Positions 27,505-35,549 of a DNA stretch of 64,000 nt are shown here, in pieces. Source of the stretch: Bacteroidetes Order II. bacterium. GTDB lineage: Bacteria; Bacteroidota; Rhodothermia; Rhodothermales; UBA2364. How positions within the stretch are numbered: position 1 is the stretch's first letter; every line of letters begins with the position of its first letter. Location of the stretch: the NCBI GenBank assembly GCA_016788705.1, contig JAEUSQ010000007.1, positions 1-64,000 on the forward strand, in the 5' to 3' direction. Made by a program: the position numbers and the translations under genes. Below the pieces are notes generated by a model, which saw nothing but the letters and a program-made list of their open reading frames with translations, was not told the DNA's origin and made no database searches.

Positions 27505-28179
27505 TTAGTCCCGACGGCCCGTTAGCAAGAGAACATAGTATAACAATTGCGCAACCGAAGCAACAGCAGCGGCCACATAGGTTAATGCGGCGGCATCTAA
27601 TACCTTATCCACGCCTTCGCCCTCTTGTGTGGTCACCAAGTTCATTTTAGCAAGCATCGCTTTGGCACGGTTCGAGGCATCGAACTCGACAGGAAGCGTC
27701 ACCAAAGAAAACACCGAGGCGGCTGCAAAAAGGACAATACCCAGCCATGCAAGTCCAGTGATGTTGATGGCCAATCCCGCCATGATGGCAATTGGGCCGA
27801 GCATACTTCCAAATTGAACGGCGGGTACCATCGCCGAACGCCAAACAAGCGGCGTATATTGTTCTTTATCCTGCAAGGCGTGGCCTGCTTCGTGTGCGGC
27901 GACCCCGGCTGCCGAAACAGAGCGTTCATTATAGGTTGCTTCGCTAAGGCGTAGCACCTTCCCGCGTGGATCGTAGTGGTCAGACAAGAAGCCGTTGGTA
28001 GGTTCAACCTTGACATGATACAGCCCTGCGGCATCCAGTACTGCCCGTGCCACTTCGGCCCCGGTCATACCACCACGGATTGGTACTTGTGCAAATTTGT
28101 TAAAGGTGGACTTTACCTTAAATTGTGCCCACAAAGCAAGCAACATGGGCACACCAAAAAAGAGAGCGTAGAGTAACAT
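27505..28179 (-). CDS. YugP-like neutral zinc metalloprotease, membrane-bound
   Basis: 224 residues, usual for YugP-type (DUF2268-unrelated, peptidase Mx family) proteins. One N-terminal membrane span (1-18), then the zinc site AAHEAGHALQDKE (His-Glu-x-x-His, about residues 95-107), followed by three hydrophobic segments with LPVEFDASNRAK between them. The N-terminal KVEPTNGFLSDHYDPRGKVL is also typical. The biological target of these proteases is not known. No operon partner: it is flanked by a terminator and a divergent gene. Confidence 0.88.
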   Translation of the reverse strand: MLLYALFFGVPMLLALWAQFKVKSTFNKFAQVPIRGGMTGAEVARAVLDAAGLYHVKVEPTNGFLSDHYDPRGKVLRLSEATYNERSVSAAGVAAHEAGHALQDKEQYTPLVWRSAMVPAVQFGSMLGPIAIMAGLAINITGLAWLGIVLFAAASVFSLVTLPVEFDASNRAKAMLAKMNLVTTQEGEGVDKVLDAAALTYVAAAVASVAQLLYYVLLLTGRRD

Positions 28180-28302
28180 TTTTTATGGGTTTGTAGTTTT
28201 GTACAGTTTTGGATTTTGCAGGGAATATAACGCGGATTCTGGGTTGGGGTTGCAAAATACGGTGTTTTGGAGCAAAATGTTTTCGTTTTTAATTTAGGAT
28301 TA

Positions 28303-28809
28303 ATGCGTGTACGTAAAGGAACGGCCGAAAAAACGGTAAAGCTATCAGGTTGTTTATTAGCCGTGGACGTGGGGATTCGGACAGGATTTGCTGTGTATGA
28401 TGAAACAGGGACATTGGTTCAATATGGATCGCATAACTATGGTTCTGTATCGAGGCTCAAACAAGCCGCTTGGGGACATTTGTCGGAAATTCGGAACCTT
28501 CACGTTCTTGTCTTGGAGGGTGGAGGTACTTTGGCCGAAGTTTGGCAGCACACGGCCCAAAAGCGTGGCATCAGGGTGATACAACTCTATGCGGAGACAT
28601 GGCGTAAAGACCTCTTGTACCAACGAGAACAACGAACCGGAAAAATGGCAAAATCTTTTGCCGAAGAAGTGGCCCGGAAGGTCATTCGCGAAAGTAATTT
28701 ACCCGCACCAAAAGCGCTGCGTCATGATGCAGCAGAGGCAATTTTAGTAGGTAAGTGGGCAATCTTTTATGGAGGTGTTTCTGGTGACCTTCAAAAAGAA
28801 GGGGAATAA
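28303..28809 (+). CDS. RuvC-like RNase H-fold nuclease, uncharacterised
   Basis: 168 residues from ATG 28303; a TTG start at 28267 would add twelve. LLAVDVGIRTGFAVYDETG (D22) resembles the first strand of RuvC (DPG-x-x-x-TG), VLVLEGGG (E72) the second acidic position, and RHDAAEAILVGKWA (H141, D142, E145) the C-terminal DAADA helix of RuvC-like resolvases. The catalytic set is therefore plausibly complete. It is shorter in the middle than RuvC, so Holliday junction cutting is uncertain; phage-like or Bacteroidota resolvase-like nucleases are alternatives. It stands alone; the next gene starts 204 nt later. Confidence 0.6.
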   Translation: MRVRKGTAEKTVKLSGCLLAVDVGIRTGFAVYDETGTLVQYGSHNYGSVSRLKQAAWGHLSEIRNLHVLVLEGGGTLAEVWQHTAQKRGIRVIQLYAETWRKDLLYQREQRTGKMAKSFAEEVARKVIRESNLPAPKALRHDAAEAILVGKWAIFYGGVSGDLQKEGE

Positions 28810-29013
28810 CGTAAGGAATCTGAAAAAAAAATCTACAAGTGGTTATTTTAATCTGTGCTTGCGTTGTGCACTCCCGAAAGGGTCCGAATTTTTACGATTT
28901 TTTGGACAAACACGCTTGCAAAGAAATTGTTTGTCTTATGGATGCATAATTTGCATTGTTCGAGTCGGGCAATTTCACAAACTGGGCGGCATTTTTTTCG
29001 AGGTCATAAGCAT

Positions 29014-30168
29014 ATGATGAACCGAAGAACTTTTTTACACATAGCGGGCTTAGGGATGGCTTCCATGTATTCGGCGGAAGTGAAAGCACTTGGCAAAGAC
29101 GAGGTCCCGTTTTATTTGGGGACCTATACAGGTGTGGACCATGCGCCTCTTGGAAAGAGTGAGGGCATTTACCGGGCAGTAGTACATACCAAAACAGGTA
29201 AAATACGGTTATTGGGCTTGGTGGCAAAAGTGGATGACCCTTCTTTTTTGGCCTGTTCGCCGGATGGTCGCTACCTATTTGCTGTTCATGAACGGGATCC
29301 GGGTGAGGTTTCGGCTTATGCCATACAACCCGATGGTGGGCTTTTATTGCTCAACCGCCGCCCCACTATGGGGCCACATCCTTGTTTTGTCTCCGTAGAT
29401 CCCTCCGGAAAAGTGGTTTTGGTGGCCAATTATTCAGGTGGAAATGTGGCTTCATATAAAATAGAAGGGCATGGGCAGTTGTCTGAACCCGTTTCGGTGT
29501 ATGCTCACACAGGTAGGGGAGCAGACCCAGATCGTCAAGCTATGCCTCATGCACATGCGTTCAAAACAGCGCCCGGTGGGGAATTTGCGTATGCGGCCGA
29601 TTTAGGAACAGATAAGGTGTACGGATATCGGATCCTCGCCGAAACAGGCCTCTTACAGCCCACTGAAAATCATTTTGTCCATACTGGCACAGGGTCGGGA
29701 CCACGGCACATGGCCTTTTCTCCGAATGGTAGGTGGTTATTTATGGTGAACGAGCTGGATAATACCATCCTGAGTATCCGGCTAAATATCCAAAATGGCA
29801 AAATGACGATTAAAAACAAAAGGTCTTCATTGCCTGCAAATTTTGTTGGGACAAGCTATGTGGCAGATGTCCATTTGTCCCCCGATGGTCGGTTTATTTA
29901 TGTGAGTAATCGAGGACACAATAGCATTTTTGTCGGTAAAATCAATCTAACGAATGGTGTCATTCTGCCTGTCCAACAAATTGCTTGCGGAGGAGATTGG
30001 CCCCGTAATTTTGGCATGGACCCGTCCGGCAAACTATTGTTGGTGGCGAACGAACGTTCCGGAAAGGTGGTGTCTTTTCAAAGAAATAGCCGAAGCGGAC
30101 AGTTAACCCCAACAGGTAATGAACTGGCCTTGCCTAAACCCGTATGTATTGCGTTCCCAAAGACATAA
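29014..30168 (+). CDS. Tat-exported lactonase-like seven-bladed propeller (6-phosphogluconolactonase family)
   Basis: 384 residues from ATG 29014. The start is chosen because NRRTFLHIAGLGMASMYSAE has a twin-arginine motif and hydrophobic stretch, with GAGG (29000-29003) as a fair ribosome binding site; longer readings into the upstream gap look non-coding. The mature part has repeated blades (DDPSFLACSPDGRYLFAVHE; PHCFV; GSGPRHMAFSPNGRWLFMVN; DVHLSPDGRFIYVSNRGHNS) and the family signatures LGTYTGVDH and GGDWPRNFGMDPSGKLLLVA. Exported members act on sugar lactones or other esters. Weak hint to sugar acid metabolism only. Confidence 0.85.
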   Translation: MMNRRTFLHIAGLGMASMYSAEVKALGKDEVPFYLGTYTGVDHAPLGKSEGIYRAVVHTKTGKIRLLGLVAKVDDPSFLACSPDGRYLFAVHERDPGEVSAYAIQPDGGLLLLNRRPTMGPHPCFVSVDPSGKVVLVANYSGGNVASYKIEGHGQLSEPVSVYAHTGRGADPDRQAMPHAHAFKTAPGGEFAYAADLGTDKVYGYRILAETGLLQPTENHFVHTGTGSGPRHMAFSPNGRWLFMVNELDNTILSIRLNIQNGKMTIKNKRSSLPANFVGTSYVADVHLSPDGRFIYVSNRGHNSIFVGKINLTNGVILPVQQIACGGDWPRNFGMDPSGKLLLVANERSGKVVSFQRNSRSGQLTPTGNELALPKPVCIAFPKT

Positions 30169-30185
30169 AGGTAAAAGAAGTTGGG

Positions 30186-30203
30186 GTGACACACATATGT
30201 CAC
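30186..30203. promoter_or_regulatory. Perfect 18-bp dyad before the exonuclease/DUF488 operon
   Basis: GTGACA-CACATA-TGTCAC is a perfect inverted repeat centred 55 nt upstream of the first start codon of the operon. The size fits a dimeric regulator's operator. It differs from the CRP consensus because GTGA and TCAC are 10 bases apart, not 6. No regulator gene is nearby. Confidence 0.5.
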
Positions 30204-30206
30204 AGA

Positions 30207-30234
30207 GGGGTTGTAGTTTATTGCTATAAACCCC
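30207..30234 (+). promoter_or_regulatory. Leader hairpin before the exonuclease/DUF488 operon
   Basis: GGGGTT (30207-30212) pairs with AACCCC (30229-30234), with an inner TAG/CTA pair and a TTTATTG loop. It lies 15 nt before the start codon and could affect translation of the first gene or end the upstream transcript, although no T run follows. Confidence 0.45.
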
Positions 30235-30249
30235 ATAACGGAAAAAAAT

Positions 30250-31206
30250 ATGATCAAATTTATTGCTGATGAACTCTGGGCTTTTGATGCCGAGTGGATC
30301 CCAGACCCGGTGGCAGGTCGGATTTTGTATAAATTACCTGCGGCAATGTCCGACGGCGAGGTGATGCAACACATGTGGCGGCAAGCATCCAAGTCCAGAA
30401 GCCTCATTCCAACCGAGGCCGACCGCGCATTTGAAACACATAATTTTTTGGATTATGGCGTAGAACGGCCTTACCTGAAAACCAATATCTGTCGTTTGGT
30501 CTCTGTTTCTATTGTAATTCGTCGGAAGGTAGGTGCAGGAAAGGCAAAACTCTACCTTAGGTCCAGTCCTGATAATTGGAGCGATGTTGTTTCGGCGAAA
30601 GAACGGAACATCATTCACAAGTTTTTGGGTGGTTTAGAGCAAAAAATGGATGAACCAGATGCTACGTCCACCTTTAATGCAAAGGGCTTCAAAAAAGGCG
30701 TGCAATTGGTCGGGTATAACTCGATGGGGGCTGATCTGAGTATTTTTCTACAGCGTGCTATTGTGCATGGTCTTCCATTTAAGAAGCTAAACACACGGCC
30801 TACGTGGGCAAAAGATGGTGTGGACTATTTTGATGACAAAAGCCCTTATAACATAGATATGCAGAAGTTGGTGGGTGGTTTTGGACGATCGAATCCATCA
30901 TTAAATGAATTGGCAGCCCTTTCTGGCATTCCGGGTAAAATGGGAACGGACGGCAACGATGTGGCTTTGTTGTGGCTGGATGGCAAGTTGGACGAAATTG
31001 TGAAGTACAATGAATACGATGCCCTTACCACTTATTTGGTGTTTTTGCGAATGGCGCATTTTGCGGGTATTTTTACCCCACAAGAATATGAATATGAACA
31101 ACAATTGGTGGCTGACCTTATTGCAGACTTGTCACAACAAGAACGCTATGCCCACCTGATTGCCTACCAAGAAGAATGGAACCGACTGAAATCCCTACTC
31201 CAGTAG
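30250..31206 (+). CDS. Predicted 3'-5' exonuclease of the DNA polymerase B type (DnaQ-like)
   Basis: 318 residues. Exo I is LWAFDAEWIPDP (D13, E15), exo II GYNSMGADLSIF (N157, D162) and exo III KYNEYDALTTYLVFLR (Y253-x3-D257). The four acidic residues that bind two metals are all present, matching the stand-alone PolB exonuclease-like family (DNA_pol_B_exo2). No polymerase domain is attached. First gene of a four-gene run; the next gene starts 31 nt before this one ends, so the products are probably made in step. A role in DNA or RNA end processing is likely; the target is unknown. Confidence 0.85.
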   Translation: MIKFIADELWAFDAEWIPDPVAGRILYKLPAAMSDGEVMQHMWRQASKSRSLIPTEADRAFETHNFLDYGVERPYLKTNICRLVSVSIVIRRKVGAGKAKLYLRSSPDNWSDVVSAKERNIIHKFLGGLEQKMDEPDATSTFNAKGFKKGVQLVGYNSMGADLSIFLQRAIVHGLPFKKLNTRPTWAKDGVDYFDDKSPYNIDMQKLVGGFGRSNPSLNELAALSGIPGKMGTDGNDVALLWLDGKLDEIVKYNEYDALTTYLVFLRMAHFAGIFTPQEYEYEQQLVADLIADLSQQERYAHLIAYQEEWNRLKSLLQ

Positions 31207-31775
31207 TTCCTATATTTACAATTGGTTACGGGAATATGACGTTGACCAATTTTGTAGAGAAACTTCGCCAGCACGAGATTCGTTTTTTGGCTGATGTGCG
31301 TTCGCAGCCGTATTCACGGTATCAGATAGATTATAATAAAGCCCAATTGGCTGAAAATCTGGCCCAATACGGAATCCGCTATGTGTTTTTGGGAGATGCG
31401 CTTGGCGGGAGGCCGCCTGATCCGGATTGTTATACCCAAGACGGAAAAGTGGCGTATGAACGTTGTCGGGAGAAACCTTTTTATCAGGACGGGATGAAAC
31501 GGCTGGAGACCGCCTTCGCCAAACAAGTCCGACTGGCCTTGATGTGTGGATGTGCAAAGCCGGAAATGTGCCATCGCAGCAAATTAATAGGGGTCTCATT
31601 AAGCCGTCTGCATATTCCAGTGATGCACATTTTGGGAGATGGAACGTTGATGTCGCAAGAAACAGTGATGCGATTATTGGAACCAGCGCCTGATTTGTTT
31701 GGAGAATCTCCCAAATTGGGTACGTCTCGTAAAAGTTATCGTATAGAAGAAGACCAAGAACCGCCTTATTCATGA
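31176..31775 (+). CDS. DUF488 family protein (first copy)
   Basis: 199 residues. DUF488 signatures: IFTIGYGNMTLTNFVEKL, LADVRSQPYSRYQIDYNK (Arg-x-x-Pro-x-Ser-Arg), and the cysteine motif ALMCGCAKPEMCHRSKLIG (C124, C126, C132-H133-R134). It overlaps the exonuclease gene by 31 nt and the next DUF488 gene by 4 nt (ATGA). The family has no firmly assigned function; the Cys-His-Arg pattern suggests metal or nucleic acid contact. The C-terminal 30 residues are a charged tail. This copy keeps all conserved positions and is the more canonical of the two. Confidence 0.88.
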   Translation: MEPTEIPTPVVPIFTIGYGNMTLTNFVEKLRQHEIRFLADVRSQPYSRYQIDYNKAQLAENLAQYGIRYVFLGDALGGRPPDPDCYTQDGKVAYERCREKPFYQDGMKRLETAFAKQVRLALMCGCAKPEMCHRSKLIGVSLSRLHIPVMHILGDGTLMSQETVMRLLEPAPDLFGESPKLGTSRKSYRIEEDQEPPYS

Positions 31776-32260
31776 ATCTTTTTACCATTGGTGTATATGG
31801 TTTCACCGAAAAAACCTTCTTTGAAACCTTAAAGACCCATGAAATTGACGTTTTGGTGGATGTTCGGCGGCGGCGTGGGGTACGCGGCAAAGTCTTTGCA
31901 TTTGCCAACCGCGTCCGCTTAGAAAGCCAGCTTGCAAAAGAGGGGATGGCTTACCTCTACTTGCCAGAATTGGCACCTACCGACGAGATTCGTGCCTTGG
32001 CGACACACGTGGATGCAAGCGTAGGCGTCACCAAGCGAACGCGCCAAGTGTTGCCAGAATCTTTCTGTTTGGCCTATCAAGACCAAGTTTTGTCTCCATT
32101 ATCCCGTGCTGATGTGCGCCTCAAACTCCCTCCACAAGCAACAAGGGTGGCGTTATTGTGCGTGGAAGCCAATCCTCATGCGTGTCACCGACAATTGGCC
32201 GCAGCGTGGTTGTCTGAACCTAACGAGGTGCCTGTGAAACATCTTATCCCCACATCATGA
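31772..32260 (+). CDS. DUF488 family protein (second, divergent copy)
   Basis: 162 residues. The start MNLFTIGVYGFTEKTFFETL and DVLVDVRRRRGVRGKVFAFA replace the canonical RSxPxSR segment with an Arg-rich stretch. The C-terminal motif ALLCVEANPHACHRQLAAAWL (C130, C138-H139-R140) is kept. It is about as similar to the first copy as two distant family members, so the pair is not a recent duplication. Two non-identical copies in tandem suggest a heterodimer or two related activities. Overlaps by 4 nt at both ends with its neighbours. Confidence 0.87.
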   Translation: MNLFTIGVYGFTEKTFFETLKTHEIDVLVDVRRRRGVRGKVFAFANRVRLESQLAKEGMAYLYLPELAPTDEIRALATHVDASVGVTKRTRQVLPESFCLAYQDQVLSPLSRADVRLKLPPQATRVALLCVEANPHACHRQLAAAWLSEPNEVPVKHLIPTS

Positions 32261-32928
32261 AAGTATTAATCGTATCCCGAACGGTTGTAGAACGCAGGAG
32301 GTGTATTGGTGCATTGGTCAGAACCAATGATGGTTATCAAAGTTTGCGGCTAATGGATGCACGCATTTTGCCAACAGGTGCATTTTGGACAGAAAGTGCC
32401 CCATTTCGGATTGGCGAGTTATGGGAGATCGAACAAGGCCCCGCAGCTTCCATACGCCGGCCACACAACGAAGATGTTTTGGTGTATGATTACACATTGT
32501 CCAACTCCTCGTTTACAGACCCACAACGCCTCGATGAATGGCTGCGGTTTCACTTGCATAAGATAGATCCTCCCTGTATTTGGGAAGGTTCACCAGAAAA
32601 CCTGTTTGGCGGAAGGCTCCAAAGTACCCGTAAGTATAATGGACGTGGATTTGTTACAAAAGCAGATTTACCAGAAGTGAGTACAGGTTTTTGGATCCCC
32701 GATCAGCCACTAAAAAAGGTTTTGTATGAGGGAAAGGCCAGTTATTTGTACGACAATGGGCTTCAAAAAGCGCGGGTTGGTAAGTTGAAATACATTGGTG
32801 AACCCGCGCCTCCCGATCAGATTCCGGCGGGTACCTTGGTGCGGGTTTCCCTTTCGCGCTGGATCGAACTACCGCCTTATCCGGAGGCGTGTTGGCTGAT
32901 GTTGTCGGGCTGGTATGGGATGCTTTAG
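32257..32928 (+). CDS. Probable dual-OB domain protein, last gene of the DUF488 operon
   Basis: 223 residues, soluble, no signal peptide. An N-terminal beta-rich part (MKVLIVSRTVV; LRLMDARI; FRIGELWEIE) is followed by a helical linker (residues about 85-110) and a second beta-rich part (PAGTLVRVSLSRWIELPPYP, then CWLMLSGWYG) that fits the layout of the dual OB-fold proteins reported beside DUF488. OB folds bind nucleic acid or peptides. Assignment is by resemblance and neighbourhood. The 3' end overlaps the convergent trkA gene by 4 nt. Confidence 0.65.
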   Translation: MKVLIVSRTVVERRRCIGALVRTNDGYQSLRLMDARILPTGAFWTESAPFRIGELWEIEQGPAASIRRPHNEDVLVYDYTLSNSSFTDPQRLDEWLRFHLHKIDPPCIWEGSPENLFGGRLQSTRKYNGRGFVTKADLPEVSTGFWIPDQPLKKVLYEGKASYLYDNGLQKARVGKLKYIGEPAPPDQIPAGTLVRVSLSRWIELPPYPEACWLMLSGWYGML

Positions 32929-33623
32929 AACGAGGCCTCCATATGCTCACTGAAGTTTCTTAGGTCGGAATATAGCCCGAAAAGCACCAAAATATCGCCT
33001 TCCTCTAATGTGGTATCGGGGGTAAGAACGCCCAATACATTGCGGCCACGTACTGTTTTCCCAAAGATATTTTTGGAAATGGTCTTCCGTACCACCGTTA
33101 CCACATTCAGCCCCCATTTATTGCGCAACTGAGAGTTTTGGATGGTTTTCCCGATGAGTTTTTTGGGTAGTTCAATTTCAGCGATTTCAAATTTATTGTC
33201 CAAGGCCAAAGACTTAACCGCACCTTTAAGACCAAATTTTTTCGAGAACTCGTCGGCATATTCGGCTTCTGGTTCAATAATTTGGTTGACCTCCATCGTT
33301 TCTAAGATGGTATGATGAATAGGAGAAATGGCACGAGCGATGATTTTGGTTTGGCAAAGTTTTTTGAGCAATGCCACAGTGGTTACCGAAGCGCCTAAGT
33401 CTTCTCCGATACTTACAATAATGTAATCAGATTCGTCCAGCGGAATACGCCGTAAAACCAATTCATCACTGCTGTCTGCACAGATGGTATGGGTCAGTTT
33501 ATCTTTATACATTTCGATATGGGCAGAACTATTGTCCACGCCCATCACTTCGTGTCCCTCTTCAATAAGGCGTATTCCTAAGTGTGAACCGAAGTTTCCT
33601 AGTCCGATAATAATAAATTTCAT
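32925..33623 (-). CDS. Potassium uptake protein TrkA/KtrA (RCK regulator)
   Basis: 232 residues. The Rossmann start MKFIIIGLGNFGSHLGIRLI, then GHEVMGVDNSS, is the NAD(H)-binding RCK_N domain (1-130). VVTVVRKT to LEEGDILVLFG forms the RCK_C ligand domain (about 145-225). RCK proteins form rings under Ktr/Trk channels and gate them with nucleotides. The gene lies 11 nt downstream of the matching membrane subunit gene on the same strand. Confidence 0.93.
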   Translation of the reverse strand: MKFIIIGLGNFGSHLGIRLIEEGHEVMGVDNSSAHIEMYKDKLTHTICADSSDELVLRRIPLDESDYIIVSIGEDLGASVTTVALLKKLCQTKIIARAISPIHHTILETMEVNQIIEPEAEYADEFSKKFGLKGAVKSLALDNKFEIAEIELPKKLIGKTIQNSQLRNKWGLNVVTVVRKTISKNIFGKTVRGRNVLGVLTPDTTLEEGDILVLFGLYSDLRNFSEHMEASF

Positions 33624-33634
33624 AGGTTTAATAC

Positions 33635-35404
33635 TTAGTTAATCAGTATTTTGGCATCCGGAAAATGGATTCGTTTTTCGGGAGGTGGCTTGGTAAAGAA
33701 CGAAAAAATACCAATCAGGAAGTTATAGAAACTGACCCGTCCGAGAAACATGAGTAAGATGATGACAATTTTACTTCCGGTACTCAGGTTAAACGTGATG
33801 CCCATGGTGAGGCCCACTGTTCCATATGCAGAAAAGCACTCAAAGGCAATCTGGAGTACGTCGAGTTCTGGTTGAAGCGCTGCTATAATACAGGTTCCTG
33901 TTCCAATGGCAATTAAAGACAAGCTGATAATTACAGACGTTTGACTGATGAGCGATCGGGTAATGTATTGCCATCGGATGACCATTTTATTGATCCCTCG
34001 GATGTGGTTAAAAATATTCATCGAGGCAATGGCAAATGTTGTGGTTTTAATCCCGCCTCCCGTAGATCCCGGCGAAGCGCCCACCCACATCAGTAACAAG
34101 TAAATCAGAATCATTGGTCGTGACATTGCGGCAATATCTACCGAGTTAAAGCCTGCTGTACGGGGGGTGACCGAACCAAAGAAAGCAACTGCTAATTTTC
34201 CCCAAAATGTGGGATGTTCACGCAATGTTCCATTGGCTTCGAAGATGTAAAAAGTCAGCATTCCAAAAATCAGTAAAGCAGCGGTTGTCCACAGAACCAA
34301 GCGGGCATTCACCTCGTATCGGGTACTGCTTTTGGAGTAATGGGGGGGGACCAATTGTAACAATCGTCGAACGATCTTCTCGATCCTGAAATGAATAATG
34401 TTGTAGGTAGCAAGCAATACGCTATACCCAATTCCACCCAAAATGATCAGCATGGCAATGGTGGTATGAAAGCCATAGTTGAAGCGCACACTGCTTTCGT
34501 ATAGACTGGCGGAAAGCGGCGAAAAGCCTGCATTACAAAACGCGGAGATAGAATGAAAAACCGCAAAGAAGAGTCCGAAATCAGGAGCATAAAAGTAGAT
34601 GAACAAGGCACCCAAGCCTTCAATAGCAAACGTAAATACGATAATTTTCAGGAGAACACGGGTGTTTTCGCTCAGGCTGTCTGAACCAACCAAGTTTTGT
34701 ACCAGCAAGATGTTCTTAAAGGAGCGGTTTGTTCGGAAAAAGACCCCAAAAACATTGGTGAAGGTCAGGATGCCCAACCCTCCAACCTGTATCAGAATCA
34801 GAATAATGAGCTGCCCAAAGGTGGTGAATCCTTTTCCCGTGTCTAAAACAGCCAAGCCGGTTACACAAACAGCACTTGTGGAGGTGAACAAGGCGTCTAT
34901 AAATGTAATGCCGTGGGTTGTGCTATTGGGCAACATCAAGAGGATGGCCCCAATAAAGATGACCCCGGCAAAAGTAAAGACAAACAAAACGGTTGGGTCT
35001 ATCTTGGCATCGGAATTGAGAAAGGTTTTATCGGAAAGGTCTATAACAGTAAGAAAAATAAGGATATAAATAAAGAGGCTACTTGAAAAATCGCTCTGGC
35101 TTATTAGAGAACTGACCAAACTCGTGAAGAAAACAACTGTCAGCAGGGTCGAGACCAAAATGGCGATGAATCGGACAAATTTGGATTTAAATTGGCGATA
35201 GCGTTGAAAAAAGCGGTTGGCAAAGAGCAGGTAGTAAGGTATGGAGATGAACGTCGGAATCACCCACCAATGTAGTTCGGGGATGCCAGCATAGAGTACA
35301 ATGGAGAGCAGTACAAAAAGTGGGATGCCCCATTGGTTACTAAGATTGTCAATTAACTTCATAAGGAGTCGCTGCAAATAACTTGCAGTATGTTTGAAAA
35401 ACAA
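33635..35404 (-). CDS. Potassium uptake membrane subunit TrkH/KtrB family
   Basis: 589 residues, longer than typical KtrB (about 450) because of an extra N-terminal block of about 100-130 residues with several hydrophobic segments (WGIPLFVLLSIVLYAGIPEL and following). The core has four selectivity-filter-like loops, for example TSTSAVCVTGLAV, ISAFCNAGFSPLS, VTPRTAGFNSVDIA with STGGGIKTTTFAIA, and CFSAYGTVGLTMGIT. Each carries the single Gly of the family filter. It imports K+ with TrkA. Likely transcribed from the gap at 35405-35549. Confidence 0.93.
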   Translation of the reverse strand: MFFKHTASYLQRLLMKLIDNLSNQWGIPLFVLLSIVLYAGIPELHWWVIPTFISIPYYLLFANRFFQRYRQFKSKFVRFIAILVSTLLTVVFFTSLVSSLISQSDFSSSLFIYILIFLTVIDLSDKTFLNSDAKIDPTVLFVFTFAGVIFIGAILLMLPNSTTHGITFIDALFTSTSAVCVTGLAVLDTGKGFTTFGQLIILILIQVGGLGILTFTNVFGVFFRTNRSFKNILLVQNLVGSDSLSENTRVLLKIIVFTFAIEGLGALFIYFYAPDFGLFFAVFHSISAFCNAGFSPLSASLYESSVRFNYGFHTTIAMLIILGGIGYSVLLATYNIIHFRIEKIVRRLLQLVPPHYSKSSTRYEVNARLVLWTTAALLIFGMLTFYIFEANGTLREHPTFWGKLAVAFFGSVTPRTAGFNSVDIAAMSRPMILIYLLLMWVGASPGSTGGGIKTTTFAIASMNIFNHIRGINKMVIRWQYITRSLISQTSVIISLSLIAIGTGTCIIAALQPELDVLQIAFECFSAYGTVGLTMGITFNLSTGSKIVIILLMFLGRVSFYNFLIGIFSFFTKPPPEKRIHFPDAKILIN

Positions 35405-35549
35405 GGCGCAAATTTATGAAAAAACCAACTCTGAATGTGTTATAAAATGTACGGTGTAAATAAGACTTCCTTTAAACTTCTTTTTTGAATGGGATTAAGT
35501 CAGATATTTTGGTGGTTAGTAATAAAAAGTTTCTGGTTAATTTCAAGCG

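Noticed and set aside
30186-30203. The dyad as a CRP/FNR site
   Set aside because: GTGA and TCAC are separated by 10 bases instead of 6 and the TTGAT-N4-ATCAA pattern is absent.
30250-32928. A known defence system label for the exonuclease/DUF488 operon
   Set aside because: None of the usual markers (restriction, CRISPR, BREX, CBASS, Abi, toxin-antitoxin) is present, so only a candidate status is justified.
35405-35549. A potassium or cyclic-dinucleotide riboswitch before the TrkH gene
   Set aside because: The 145-nt gap is AT-rich and lacks the conserved ydaO or KtrAB leader structure.
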